NCBI GenBank assembly: GCA_964599655.1
Contig: CAZRGV010000145.1
Coordinates: 1 to 13,823, forward strand
Origin: CAZRGV01 sp964599655
Lineage (GTDB): Bacteria > Planctomycetota > Planctomycetia > Isosphaerales > Isosphaeraceae
Direction: 5' to 3'
DNA: 13,823 bases
Position 1 is the first letter of the stretch; the number at the start of each line of letters is the position of its first letter. The position numbers were made by a program, and so were the translations under genes. This document shows, in pieces, positions 7,133 through 13,823 of this stretch. The notes under the pieces are model-generated. The model was not told the DNA's origin, ran no database searches, and worked only from the letters and a program-made list of their open reading frames with translations.

Positions 7133-8040
7133 GGCCCCAACGACACCGTCGAGCCCACCGCCGGCCAGGGCGGCGGACTGAACATCTCCAGCGGTACGGC
7201 GACCGTCGGTCAGACGAGCTTTTCCGGTAACTCCGCTCACGAAGGAGGTGGAATCTCCAGCGCCTTCGAGACCTTGATCATGACGCAGGACGCGCTGAGC
7301 GACAACACGGCCAGCGGCCTGTTCGGAGTCGGGGGCGACGGGCTCTCGATGTTCGCCGGATCGGCCAACGTCAGCACGAGCCTCTTCCATGAGAATTCTG
7401 GGCTCCGAGGCGGAGCGATCGTAAACCAGTTTGGAACCCTGACTCTCGACCACGACACCCTCTCCGGCAACACCGCCACAAACGCGGCCGGCGCCATCGA
7501 CAACCAGGGAGCCGGCACGACCATGACGCTGACCGACTGCACCATCGCCGGCAACCGCGCTCTGGGCGGCTCGAATGGTTTCTTCGGACAGGCAATCGGC
7601 GGCGGAATCATGAACCTCTTCGCAGGCGTTTTGTCCCTCGATCACTGCAACGTCGTCGCCAACCAGGCGCAAGGCGGCTCCGGAACCACGCCGAGCCCCA
7701 GTTTGGCGGGCGCGGGGCTTGGTGTCGGCGGCGGAANNNNNNNNNNNNNNNNNNNNNNNNNNNNNNNNNCCTGACCATCACCGACAGCACGATCGCCGGC
7801 AACCGCGCCCGGGGCGGCGCCACGACCGTCGGACCCGGAGCCAACGCGCTCGGCGGCGGGATCGATAACGGTTCCATCGTGCCGGGACTCCCGGCCACCT
7901 TGACGCTCACCGATTCCTGGGTCATCGGCAACACCGCCAGGGCGGCTTCCGGCGGCTTAGGAGTCGCGCAGGAATGCGTTGACCGATTCGTCGACCTGGG
8001 GTGGCTGGGATCGTGTTCGCCCCCAGCCCCGACCGCTTAG
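7133..8040 (+). CDS. Right-handed beta-helix repeat protein, truncated and with a sequence gap
   Basis: This is part of a secreted-type parallel beta-helix (polymorphic outer-membrane-protein-like) repeat protein. The repeats are plain: GGGLNISSGTATV, SFSGNSAHEGGGI, TLTLDHDTLSGNTA, MTLTDCTIAGNRALGG and, after the gap, LTITDSTIAGNRARGG. Such proteins are long, exported and often carry a C-terminal cell-surface anchor. No start, signal peptide or anchor is visible. The first recognisable repeat follows directly on the sigma fragment, so the 5' part is absent. The N run at 7737-7769 is 33 long, yet the frame before it (ending GVGGG) and after it (starting LTIT) agree only if the true gap is one more than a multiple of three. 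At the 3' end, repeat-like protein ends near 7954; the frame then reads the 80-bp tandem repeat and stops at TAG 8038-8040 in its second copy. It is probably not functional as written. Confidence 0.7.
7737..7769. other. Assembly gap (33 N) in the beta-helix gene
   Basis: A run of 33 N interrupts a beta-helix repeat. The coding frame on the two sides differs if the gap is taken as exactly 33, so the length is an estimate. Repeats of this gene are a common reason for short-read assembly to break. Confidence 0.95.
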
Positions 8041-8114
8041 GAGTCGCGTGGGAATGCGTTGACCGATTCATCGAACCGGGGTGGCTGGGGTCGTGTTCGA
8101 CCCCAGCCCCGACC
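7955..8114. repeat. 80-bp tandem duplication carrying a hairpin
   Basis: Two head-to-tail copies of an 80-bp unit (7955-8034 and 8035-8114) agree at 73 of 80 positions by hand alignment. Each begins GCTTAGGAGTCGCG and ends CCCCAGCCCCGACC. Copy two holds a perfect hairpin, CTGGGGTCG (8085-8093) with CGACCCCAG (8098-8106) around TGTT; copy one has the same hairpin with mismatches. The unit lies between the convergent beta-helix and catalase-like genes and supplies the stop codon of the former. The hairpin core recurs at 9604-9818. Confidence 0.9.
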
Positions 8115-8180
8115 GAGACGGCGACGGAGGGGACAGGGGTCGGCTCGATCCAAGCCATCCGCCGTCCGAGGCCGAAAACA

Positions 8181-8204
8181 CCGGGGTCTCGTGCCAGACC
8201 CCAG
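8181..8204. repeat. GC-rich hairpin, REP-like
   Basis: GGGGTCT (8183-8189) pairs with AGACCCC (8196-8202) around a 6-nt loop. It is similar in style, with a GGGGTC/GACCCC core, to the hairpins at 8085 and 9609, but its loop and inner bases differ. It lies between two convergent genes, so it may also help end transcription. Confidence 0.6.
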
Positions 8205-8219
8205 CCCGCCAACAGGCGT

Positions 8220-8234
8220 CTTTCCACCGGAAAG
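8220..8234 (-). terminator. Short hairpin after the catalase-like gene
   Basis: CTTTCC (8220-8225) pairs perfectly with GGAAAG (8229-8234) around a 3-nt loop, 26 nt after the stop of the catalase-like gene. There is no T run on the minus strand, so a terminator role is tentative. Confidence 0.3.
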
Positions 8235-8260
8235 GGATCAGGGGATTCTGGCGCATCGCC

Positions 8261-9307
8261 TTAGCCGCGAGAGGCGGTCTCCCGACGCATTCGGGCGTTC
8301 GACTGGTAGATCGCCTTGCGGAGGCGATTCAGGCCGCCAATGGGCCGGTGCGCTTCCAACGAATGCCAGGGGTTAAACGACATGGCCTCGACCGATTGCT
8401 GGAACGCGATCGCCTCCTTCGTCGTCAGATCGACCGGCTCGATGATCAGGGTGGCGACAGTGACCGGCTGGGAATCTGACTCCTTCCACTCGACGGTCGG
8501 ATCCTCGACCGGCATCGCCTGGGGAGCCTTCTGGAACTGCACCTTGAAGTCGAACCGAGCCTCGCGCGTCCGGAGATGTTCCGCCAGGGCCTTCCAGAGG
8601 AGGTCGGCGGACGACTCACCGCCCCGCTCGGTCGGCGGGAGCCCCTCGAAATTGATTGGTTGAGGGACTGCCATGAACTTGATCGCCCGAGGTCCCAGCC
8701 GGTACGCCGACATACTCCAGTATGGCTCGATCAATGGGCTTCGGCTCGTCCGCTTGATCTTCCGGCCGATATTCCAGAACTGCGAGAAGCGCCAGGGTAT
8801 GAAGAACGCTAGTTGTGCCATGGTGTTCCCTTTTGGGCCGAACTTGCTCATGAAAAACCGCTTCAGCGCCGTGAACTTCCGATACTGCCGGACGTCTCGG
8901 AACGCAAAAACAGGAAAGTTAATCATGATAAAGTCCTGGCTATCGTGGTCGTCTTCCTCGTCGAGCAGCCGGGGGCCCTCGACGCCAAGGACCTTGATCG
9001 CCATGCCTCTGGCATCCTTCTTGGCGTCGGACTGCCGCCGGCCGACGCCGTTGGAGAACCGAACGATTGCCTCGTAGGTTCTCGTCGACTCAAAGATTCC
9101 GAACCGGGTCTCGGCCGGCCGGTCCGGGTCGACGACGAGGCGAGCCCGGACGCCGCCCGTCCCTTTGGCATGCTGACCTCGGAGGACCGGGCCATCGCTC
9201 AGGCGGAGAATCTCGTCGCTCAGGCGGATCGTCTCGGCGATGTCCTCCGCCTCTCCGGGAGGCGGATATTCCCGATCGAGTTCCTTCCACTCGGCTCGCT
9301 GACTCAT
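8261..9307 (-). CDS. Catalase-related haem protein
   Basis: This 348-residue protein resembles the small catalase-related family (catalase fold without the full-length catalase arms). The distal histidine motif is GQHAKGTGG with His46. VRFSNG (82-87) and KDARGMAIKVLG (97-108) follow, then DSQDFIMINFPVF (122-134), where Asn130 may be the distal asparagine. The proximal haem-tyrosine motif R-x-x-x-Y is seen as RKAIY (Arg330-Tyr334) in the C-terminal helix after FNPWHSLEAHRPIGGLNRLR. True catalases are about 480 residues or more. Short relatives include peroxidase- or lipid-hydroperoxide-acting haem enzymes, so hydrogen peroxide breakdown is not certain. ATG 9307 has AAGGA 7 nt upstream; an in-frame start at 9358 lacks this. 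No signal peptide is seen, so it is probably cytoplasmic. Repeats sharing a hairpin core lie on both sides of the gene. Confidence 0.85.
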   Translation of the reverse strand: MSQRAEWKELDREYPPPGEAEDIAETIRLSDEILRLSDGPVLRGQHAKGTGGVRARLVVDPDRPAETRFGIFESTRTYEAIVRFSNGVGRRQSDAKKDARGMAIKVLGVEGPRLLDEEDDHDSQDFIMINFPVFAFRDVRQYRKFTALKRFFMSKFGPKGNTMAQLAFFIPWRFSQFWNIGRKIKRTSRSPLIEPYWSMSAYRLGPRAIKFMAVPQPINFEGLPPTERGGESSADLLWKALAEHLRTREARFDFKVQFQKAPQAMPVEDPTVEWKESDSQPVTVATLIIEPVDLTTKEAIAFQQSVEAMSFNPWHSLEAHRPIGGLNRLRKAIYQSNARMRRETASRG

Positions 9308-9393
9308 AAGTCGTTCCTTTGAAGAAAGGGTTGGGCCGCATTCCGGATGCCAGAGCACGACCGGCCCCGCATCGAAAGCAAGGCGTCGCGAGC

Positions 9394-9403
9394 CTATCGA
9401 TAG
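9394..9403. repeat. 10-bp palindrome upstream of the catalase-like gene
   Basis: CTATCGATAG is a perfect palindrome about 87 nt upstream of the catalase-like start, in a locally AT-richer stretch (about 9391-9445) likely to hold the promoter. It could be a regulator site, but there is no second copy and no clear -35/-10 pair. Confidence 0.2.
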
Positions 9404-9557
9404 CTTGATGCCATTGCAATATGCGGTAGGATCAGAAACTGAATTTCATCGGCGCGTTGTCTCGTTGGATTCGCCGTTCGGACCGATCCCAACCGTTGGC
9501 GGACGACTCGCCGCGCGTTCGATCCTCTGTGGCTGGGACGGCGCCGCTGGGTGTCTC

Positions 9558-9576
9558 TGGTCTCGCTTCGAGACCA
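9558..9576. repeat. Perfect hairpin with 8-bp stem
   Basis: TGGTCTCG (9558-9565) pairs with CGAGACCA (9569-9576) around CTT. It lies just before the 71-bp array and has the same layout (8-bp stem, 3-nt loop) as the hairpins in that array, though with a different sequence. Confidence 0.55.
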
Positions 9577-9603
9577 CAGGCATAGGGTCGTCAAACCGCC
9601 GGG

Positions 9604-9830
9604 GTGCCTGGGGTCGTGTCGACCCCATCGACGTCAGTCACCGCGTGAGGGGGTGCCTGAGGTCGTGTCGACCCCAGCGATGTTCAAGACCACCCGATCG
9701 AAGTGAGTGAGCAGGCCGTGAGGGTGCCTGGGGTCGTGTCGACCCCAGCGATGTTCAAGACCACCCGATCGAAGTGAGTGAGCAGGCCGTGAGGGTGCCT
9801 GGGGTCGTGTCGACCCCAGCGATGTTCAAG
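9604..9830. repeat. 71-bp tandem repeat array with a hairpin in each unit
   Basis: Two complete 71-bp units (9653-9723 and 9724-9794) differ at one base. A third unit is cut after 36 nt (9795-9830), and a degenerate first unit (9604-9652) shares the first 24 bases and the final GTGAGG. Each begins GTGCCTGGGGTCG and carries the stem TGGGGTCG / CGACCCCA around TGT: 9609-9627, 9658-9676 (one mismatch), 9729-9747 and 9800-9818. The array starts 64 nt past the stop of the TPR kinase and about 300 nt upstream of the catalase-like start, in about 590 nt with no convincing gene. Near-identity of units points to recent duplication. Confidence 0.93.
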
Positions 9831-9893
9831 GCTGGTCGTGGTCCTGGCCTCACCTGCCCGGAATCGGGAGGAGCGGGCGCCCCATGGCCGGGC

Positions 9894-12738
9894 TTAAGCG
9901 TTGGGTGTATCCAGCGATTGGACCAGTTCCTGGAAGTCGGGCCGAGATCGGATCGGGTCCAGCGGCGGGTCGTGCTCGAACCGGGATCGGCTCCCATATC
10001 CGGCCGCCGCCGCGTCCTTCAGCAGGCGAATGGCCTCATCGGCCGACTCGCGACTGGCGGCGCGCTCGGCGTCGGAGAGCGCCTCGGCAGACTTCCCGGC
10101 TCCGATCAGCCCGGACTTCATCGACTTCAAGCAAGCCTTGAAGTAGATGTCCTCCGGGCCTTTCGGCGGGATGCCCTCGTAGAGCGATTCGGCCTCATTG
10201 ATCGCCCGCAGCGCCTCGGCGGGCTCGGCCGCCAGGTTCTTCACGCGGGCCAGGTGGTAATGGCTGCGTGCGAGATCGCCGCGGTACTCGATGTTCAGCG
10301 GCTGGTCGGCAAGCAGCGCCTCGCGAATCGCCCGCCCGCGTTCGACCACCGCCAATCCCGCTTCGATCTGGCCCGACCGGGCCCTGGCCAGACCCAGGTT
10401 ATTCAGGCTGCGGGCGACCTCGGCGCGGTAGAAGAGATCACTCGGCAGGATCGTTTGCAGCCGATCGTACAGCGACACGTCCTCCTCATAATCGCGGATC
10501 GCCTCGTCGAGCCGGCCCTCCGCCTCGTGCAAGTTGCCTAGCGTCATGACGGTCGCGGCGAGTTGCCCCGTGATCCAGGCGCGATCTCTTGGGATCTTCG
10601 CGATCGACCTGGGGTCGAAGATCTGGAGTTGAAGCGCGCGAGCCTCCTCCAGGAGGCGACGCCCTTCCTCGCTCTTCCCCATATCGAACAGGAGGCGCCC
10701 CAGGTCGGCCTTCACGAGGGCGACTTCCTGGCGGTACACGACCTCGGGCCGCAGCTCTTCGTAGAGAGCCAGCGACTCGCGGAGCGAGCGCATCGCATCC
10801 GAAGGATGGCCCGCCAAGCGCTGGAGGTTTCCCAGCGCATTCAACGCCCTGGCGAGCTGCGAGTCGCGGATTGGAGCGAAGGCCGGGTGCGTCTGGATCG
10901 TCTCGATGATCCGTTGGCGTGTCCGGATGGCCTCGTCCCGGTCGCCAAGCAGCGCGAGCAGGCTGGCGATTCGATCGAGGCCCGTGACGATGCCGTTGGC
11001 GGCGTTGTAGTCCTGGGCGCGGCGCGGGTCGGTGAGGAAGGCCACCTGCGTTTCGTAGAAATCGCGGGCCGTGCGGAGCAAGCGGTCGCGGAGCTCCTTC
11101 AGCTCCGGTCGGCGGAGGATCACATCCTCGGTGATCCCGGCGTAGAAGGCCCCAATGGCCCGGCTCGCCTGGGCCGAGTAATCGCTGGCATCGCCCAGGG
11201 CGATGGATTCGCGTTCGAGCGCGTGTTGGAGCGCGCGGTTCGCTCGTTCCTGCTGAAACGCGAGCGCCGCCAGGCCGGCGACCGCGACCACGAGGGCCGT
11301 CACGCCCGCGATCACCCCCGTCCGGTGACGCCCCACCCAGCGGCGCGCCCGGGTTGTCCAGGGCTCCGACCAGGCCGAGACCGGTTCGTCAACCAGCCAG
11401 CGCTTCACGTCGTCGGCCAGCGCGGCGGCCGATTCATAACGGGCCTCCGGAACCTTCGCCATCGCCTTCAGGCAGACAGCCTCCAGGGCCCTCGGCGCAT
11501 CCAGGTTGATCCGGCGAGGCGGCGTCGGCGATTCCTCGCGCACCTTCCGCAGCACCTCGCGGCTGGTCGAGCCTTCGAACGGGGCCTTGCCCGTGAGGAT
11601 CGCGTAGAGGATCGCCCCCAGGCCGTAGATGTCCGTCGCCCGTCCAATCCGGTCGAGCCGGCCCTCGGCCTGCTCGGGAGCCATGTACGCGGGCGTGCCA
11701 AGAACCTGCCCCGCCGCCGTCAAGCCCTCGACGTCGGACCTGGCCTCCTCGCCCCAGGGCGTCGTGGCCGTCGGGTCGTGCAAGTCGACATCGCTGTCCT
11801 TTCCCCCGGCGCCGGCGGAACGATCGACCAGCTTCGCGAGCCCCCAGTCCAGCAGGATCACTTCGCCGAACGCACCCAGCACGATGTTCTGGCCCTTGAG
11901 ATCGCGGTGGATCACCCCTTTGGAATGCGCGAAGGCCACCGTGTGGCACACGCCGAGGAACGCCTGCAACAGCTCCAGCCACTCGCCCCGGCCGGCCCGT
12001 TTCGAAGCACGATCGCGGTGGTAGCTGGCCACCGCTTCCGACAGCGTCCGGCCCCGGATGAACCGCATCGTATAGTACGGCCGGGCGTTCGCATGGCCCG
12101 CATCGACCTGCGCCAGCTCGTAAACCGGCACAACGCCCGGGTGGTCGAGCTGGCCCGTGATCTTCGCCTCCAGCAAAAACCGGCGGCGTGAGACGTCATC
12201 GCCCAGGAGTTCCGGCCGCAGCTCCTTCAGCGCCACTTCCCGATCGAGTTCGGCGTCGCGGGCCAGCCAGACCTGACCAATCCCGCCTTTGGCATGCAGG
12301 GTCGTCAGGGTGTAACGGTCGACGCTCCCGGCTGGCACGTGGCCGATCGTCGAGAGATACTCATACCCCCCGGGCGTGGGTATCGCCTCGGTCAACCCGG
12401 CCAGGCTCCGCTGCACGTCCTCATCCTCGACCGCCGATCGAACGCTCGCGACCGTCTTCAGAACCTCCGCCGATCCCGCCGCCGCGGCTCGAAGCCCCTC
12501 GCCCGCGTCGCCGCCATGCTTCCGGAGCCTGCGCTCNNNNNNNNNNNNNNNNNNNNNNNNNNNNNNNNNNNNNNNNGACGGAGATCCAGCCTCGATCGAC
12601 CAGCAATTCCCCCATGGTTCGCTCTTTCCGAGACGCCCAGCCCGTGCAAGCCTCCACGAACTGGGCCGAATCGATCAACTCGCTCTGAAGCGCCAGCACG
12701 ACCAACAGCAGGTTCTTGTCCGCGGCCTCGAAGCTCAT
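9894..12738 (-). CDS. Membrane Ser/Thr protein kinase with TPR repeats (contains sequence gap)
   Basis: This is a large Hanks-type kinase. The 54 codons before the gap begin MSFEAADKNLLLVVLALQ and end DRGWISV; the 880 residues after it begin ERRLRKHGGDAGEGL. Both match the N-terminal region usual for this planctomycete kinase type, so I treat them as one gene. Counting from codon 12416, the kinase domain has HAKGGIGQVW (41-50), Lys64 in VALK, HRDLKGQN (170-177), DWG in place of DFG (190-192) and AYMAPEQAEG. A membrane helix (TGVIAGVTALVVAVAGLAAL) lies near 11260-11320. The rest, to 9894, is helical TPR-like repeats (for example ALNALGNLQRLAG and SLNNLGLARARSGQ), probably for partner binding. 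ATG 12738 has AAGGA 6 nt upstream. GTG 12416 gives an open frame only because of the gap. The 40-N gap breaks the frame; a multiple of three, such as 39, would restore it. Confidence 0.87.
12537..12576. other. Assembly gap (40 N) in the TPR kinase gene
   Basis: A run of 40 N separates two parts of the kinase N-terminal region that belong to one reading frame. Complete codons flank it on both sides, so the true missing length should be a multiple of three. Confidence 0.95.
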
Positions 12739-12952
12739 AAACAGTCCTTGCTGATGAGACAGGGTCATCCGGAATCGCCTGGAAGGCCCTTTTCTTGCAG
12801 GATGGGCACGGCCCACCGAACTCCTTGCGGCACTGAAAGTCGGTGATCGGGGCCGACCTCGCGAACGACAACAGATCCCGGCGATTCCGGAGAAACGCGG
12901 CCACGATCGTTGATCATGCGCCAGGACAGGACGTTCCCGGAAAACGACCGCC

Positions 12953-12995
12953 GCGGTTGGACTCGATGGCAGCCGAGGGTGGGGCGGTTGGACTC
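12953..12995. repeat. 12-bp direct repeat upstream of the TPR kinase
   Basis: GCGGTTGGACTC occurs at 12953-12964 and again at 12984-12995, 31 bp apart (about three helical turns). It lies between the small exported-protein gene and the kinase, about 215-260 nt upstream of the kinase start. It could be a regulator site. The intervening 12739-13027 stretch holds no gene I can support. Confidence 0.3.
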
Positions 12996-13027
12996 TTTTC
13001 TGGATGCCACCCGCCGCGCCAACTTCA

Positions 13028-13426
13028 TCAACGCACGAAGAGCGTGTAGGTTTCCTCGAAGTCGAAGCCGAATCCAGGCGGCCCGCCGATGGCCGCGCCG
13101 GCGGCATGGTTCCAGTTGTCGAGCAGCGGATCGTAAAATCTTGTCCCCGGCGCCACGGCGAACGTGTTGGAATCACCACCCGGTGGTGTCCATAACACTT
13201 GGAACCGAATCGGGGGCAGGTCCGCCGGGTTGCGATCCCCAACATTGAAGGCGGACGTGCCCAGGGCCAGGTCGGACAGCGAAGACCCGCGCGGCCGCGC
13301 CGAGGCCGACAGCACGTTCCCACCTCGGGCCATCGAGGGCCGGTCGGCGGCATTGACCGCAAAAACAAATAGGAATCGCAAGGAAGCGAACCATCGGACG
13401 CCGACTCGACGATCAGACCCGCACAT
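13028..13426 (-). CDS. Small putatively exported protein of unknown function
   Basis: I do not recognise a named family for this 132-residue protein. Residues 1-10 are charged, and about 11-25 (RWFASLRFLFVFAVN) form a hydrophobic stretch that fits a signal peptide, with possible cleavage near Ala26-Ala27. The mature part is rich in Gly, Pro, Asp and aromatic residues (FQVLWTPPGGDSNTFAV, PGTRFYDPLLDNWNHAAG, FDFEETYTLFVR), suggesting a small beta-rich extracytoplasmic domain. It vaguely recalls planctomycete proteins with a TFxVxPGTxxYxP segment, but this is memory, not a search. ATG 13426 is well supported: GAGGAGG lies 6 nt upstream. The TPR kinase starts 289 nt downstream on the same strand, so co-transcription is possible but unproven. 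Confidence 0.6.
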   Translation of the reverse strand: MCGSDRRVGVRWFASLRFLFVFAVNAADRPSMARGGNVLSASARPRGSSLSDLALGTSAFNVGDRNPADLPPIRFQVLWTPPGGDSNTFAVAPGTRFYDPLLDNWNHAAGAAIGGPPGFGFDFEETYTLFVR

Positions 13427-13823
13427 GACGATCCTCCTCGTCGGCGACTCTCACTCACGGGATCGGCGGGAGTGACATCCCGACGGCAACGCCCGTGTGA
13501 CTCCCTATCCGAACGCCCCAACGCGAAGCGATGATTGCCTTCGATAAGTTCGCGAATGTCAAGTTCCGCGATAGGATTATCCCATCGGAAACCTGGTTTA
13601 CCAGCCGAAACCGTTTTTCTTCGACCCGAGTCCCCTGCCCCTTCCGCCGACCCTTGGCGGGTGCCCCGCACCGCGCAACGAGCAACAGGGTCTACCCTCG
13701 GGAGCCTTGGCGTCGTCGTGGCGGAAGACGCTCCAGGGGTGTTTATTGACCCTCATCCGGACAATGTCCGTTCCCGGAGTGGGAGCTTGGCCTGGTCGAA
13801 GAACGACTGTTTCCTCTTGGGAT
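13427..13823. other. Right-end region, no gene seen
   Basis: These 397 nt upstream of the small exported-protein gene contain only open frames without ribosome binding sites or recognisable content. On the minus strand a consensus-like TTGACA lies at 13557-13562, overlapping GGAACTT, which resembles an ECF -35 element; no good -10 follows at 16-18 nt. A short palindrome, CGGACA-A-TGTCCG, lies at 13758-13770. Confidence 0.45.
13557..13567 (-). promoter_or_regulatory. Possible -35 element for the small exported-protein gene
   Basis: On the minus strand the sequence GGAACTTGACA (13567 to 13557) contains both a consensus sigma70 -35 hexamer (TTGACA) and an ECF-like GGAACTT. It lies about 130 nt upstream of the ATG at 13426. 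The -10 position is unconvincing, so this is a weak call. Confidence 0.2.

Noticed and set aside
7127..7672. Upstream part of the open frame containing the sigma fragment
   Set aside because: It reads the antisense of the beta-helix repeats and shows no sigma region 2.
9604..9830. Possible CRISPR array
   Set aside because: The 71-bp units are continuous and near identical, with no variable spacers and no cas genes nearby.
10563..12191. Long plus-strand open frame of 542 codons
   Set aside because: It is the antisense of the TPR kinase. High GC keeps antisense frames open, and no domain is recognisable.
9894..12416. TPR kinase starting at GTG 12416
   Set aside because: The frame continues upstream with kinase-type N-terminal sequence to the gap at 12536, and a well-placed ATG with Shine-Dalgarno exists at 12738.
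12421..13671. A 416-codon open frame on the minus strand
   Set aside because: Only its last part (from ATG 12738 to the gap) is real coding sequence. The upstream part overlaps the well-supported 13028-13426 gene in another frame, and the N run alone keeps it open at the end.
13455..13749. Small open frames on both strands at the right end
   Set aside because: There is no Shine-Dalgarno sequence or recognisable content, and both strands are open over the same stretch, as expected from base composition.

Overview
The window looks like a planctomycete chromosome, most likely from the Isosphaeraceae/Gemmataceae side of the phylum. This is inferred from gene content: high GC, two large Hanks-type Ser/Thr kinases with WD40-like or TPR tails, an ECF sigma factor fragment overlapping one of the kinases, a secreted DUF1080 (3-keto-disaccharide hydrolase family) protein, a calcium-free-looking polymorphic beta-helix repeat protein, and many long GC-rich intergenic hairpins. 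Two runs of N (7737-7769 and 12537-12576) show that this is a scaffolded draft assembly, and both fall inside genes.

Layout, left to right. 1-74 (-): the first 24 codons of an RRM RNA-binding protein that runs off the left edge. 75-567: a long divergent intergenic region with a terminator-like hairpin plus T-tract. 568-1323 (+): a RidA-like protein, closest by eye to the 2-amino-5-chloromuconate deaminase type, followed by a strong hairpin. 1585-2424 (-): an exported DUF1080 protein. 2721-4262 (-): an Fe-S bacterial cryptochrome/(6-4) photolyase with all four cluster cysteines. 4522-6837 (-): a Ser/Thr kinase with a membrane segment, a short WD40-like region and an unexpected two-helix membrane tail. 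6809-7126 (-): the C-terminal region 4 of an ECF sigma factor that overlaps the kinase start. At about 7127-7133 the sequence switches abruptly to a beta-helix repeat protein on the other strand (7133-8040), so both genes lack their 5' ends there.

7955-8260 holds an 80-bp tandem duplication and several hairpins, followed by a catalase-related haem protein (8261-9307, -). Upstream of it is a 71-bp tandem repeat array (9604-9830) whose hairpin core is shared with the 80-bp repeat. 9894-12738 (-) is a membrane Ser/Thr kinase with TPRs, interrupted by the second gap. 13028-13426 (-) is a small exported protein of unknown function with a near-perfect Shine-Dalgarno sequence. 13427-13823 has no convincing gene.

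The genes do not form one pathway. The clear functional unit is the sigma-factor/kinase pair, a typical planctomycete signalling arrangement, here damaged at the sigma end. The most notable structure is the family of hairpin repeats on both sides of the catalase-like gene, together with two or three abrupt gene junctions (about 4722, 7130 and 7955) that are either real rearrangements or assembly joins.
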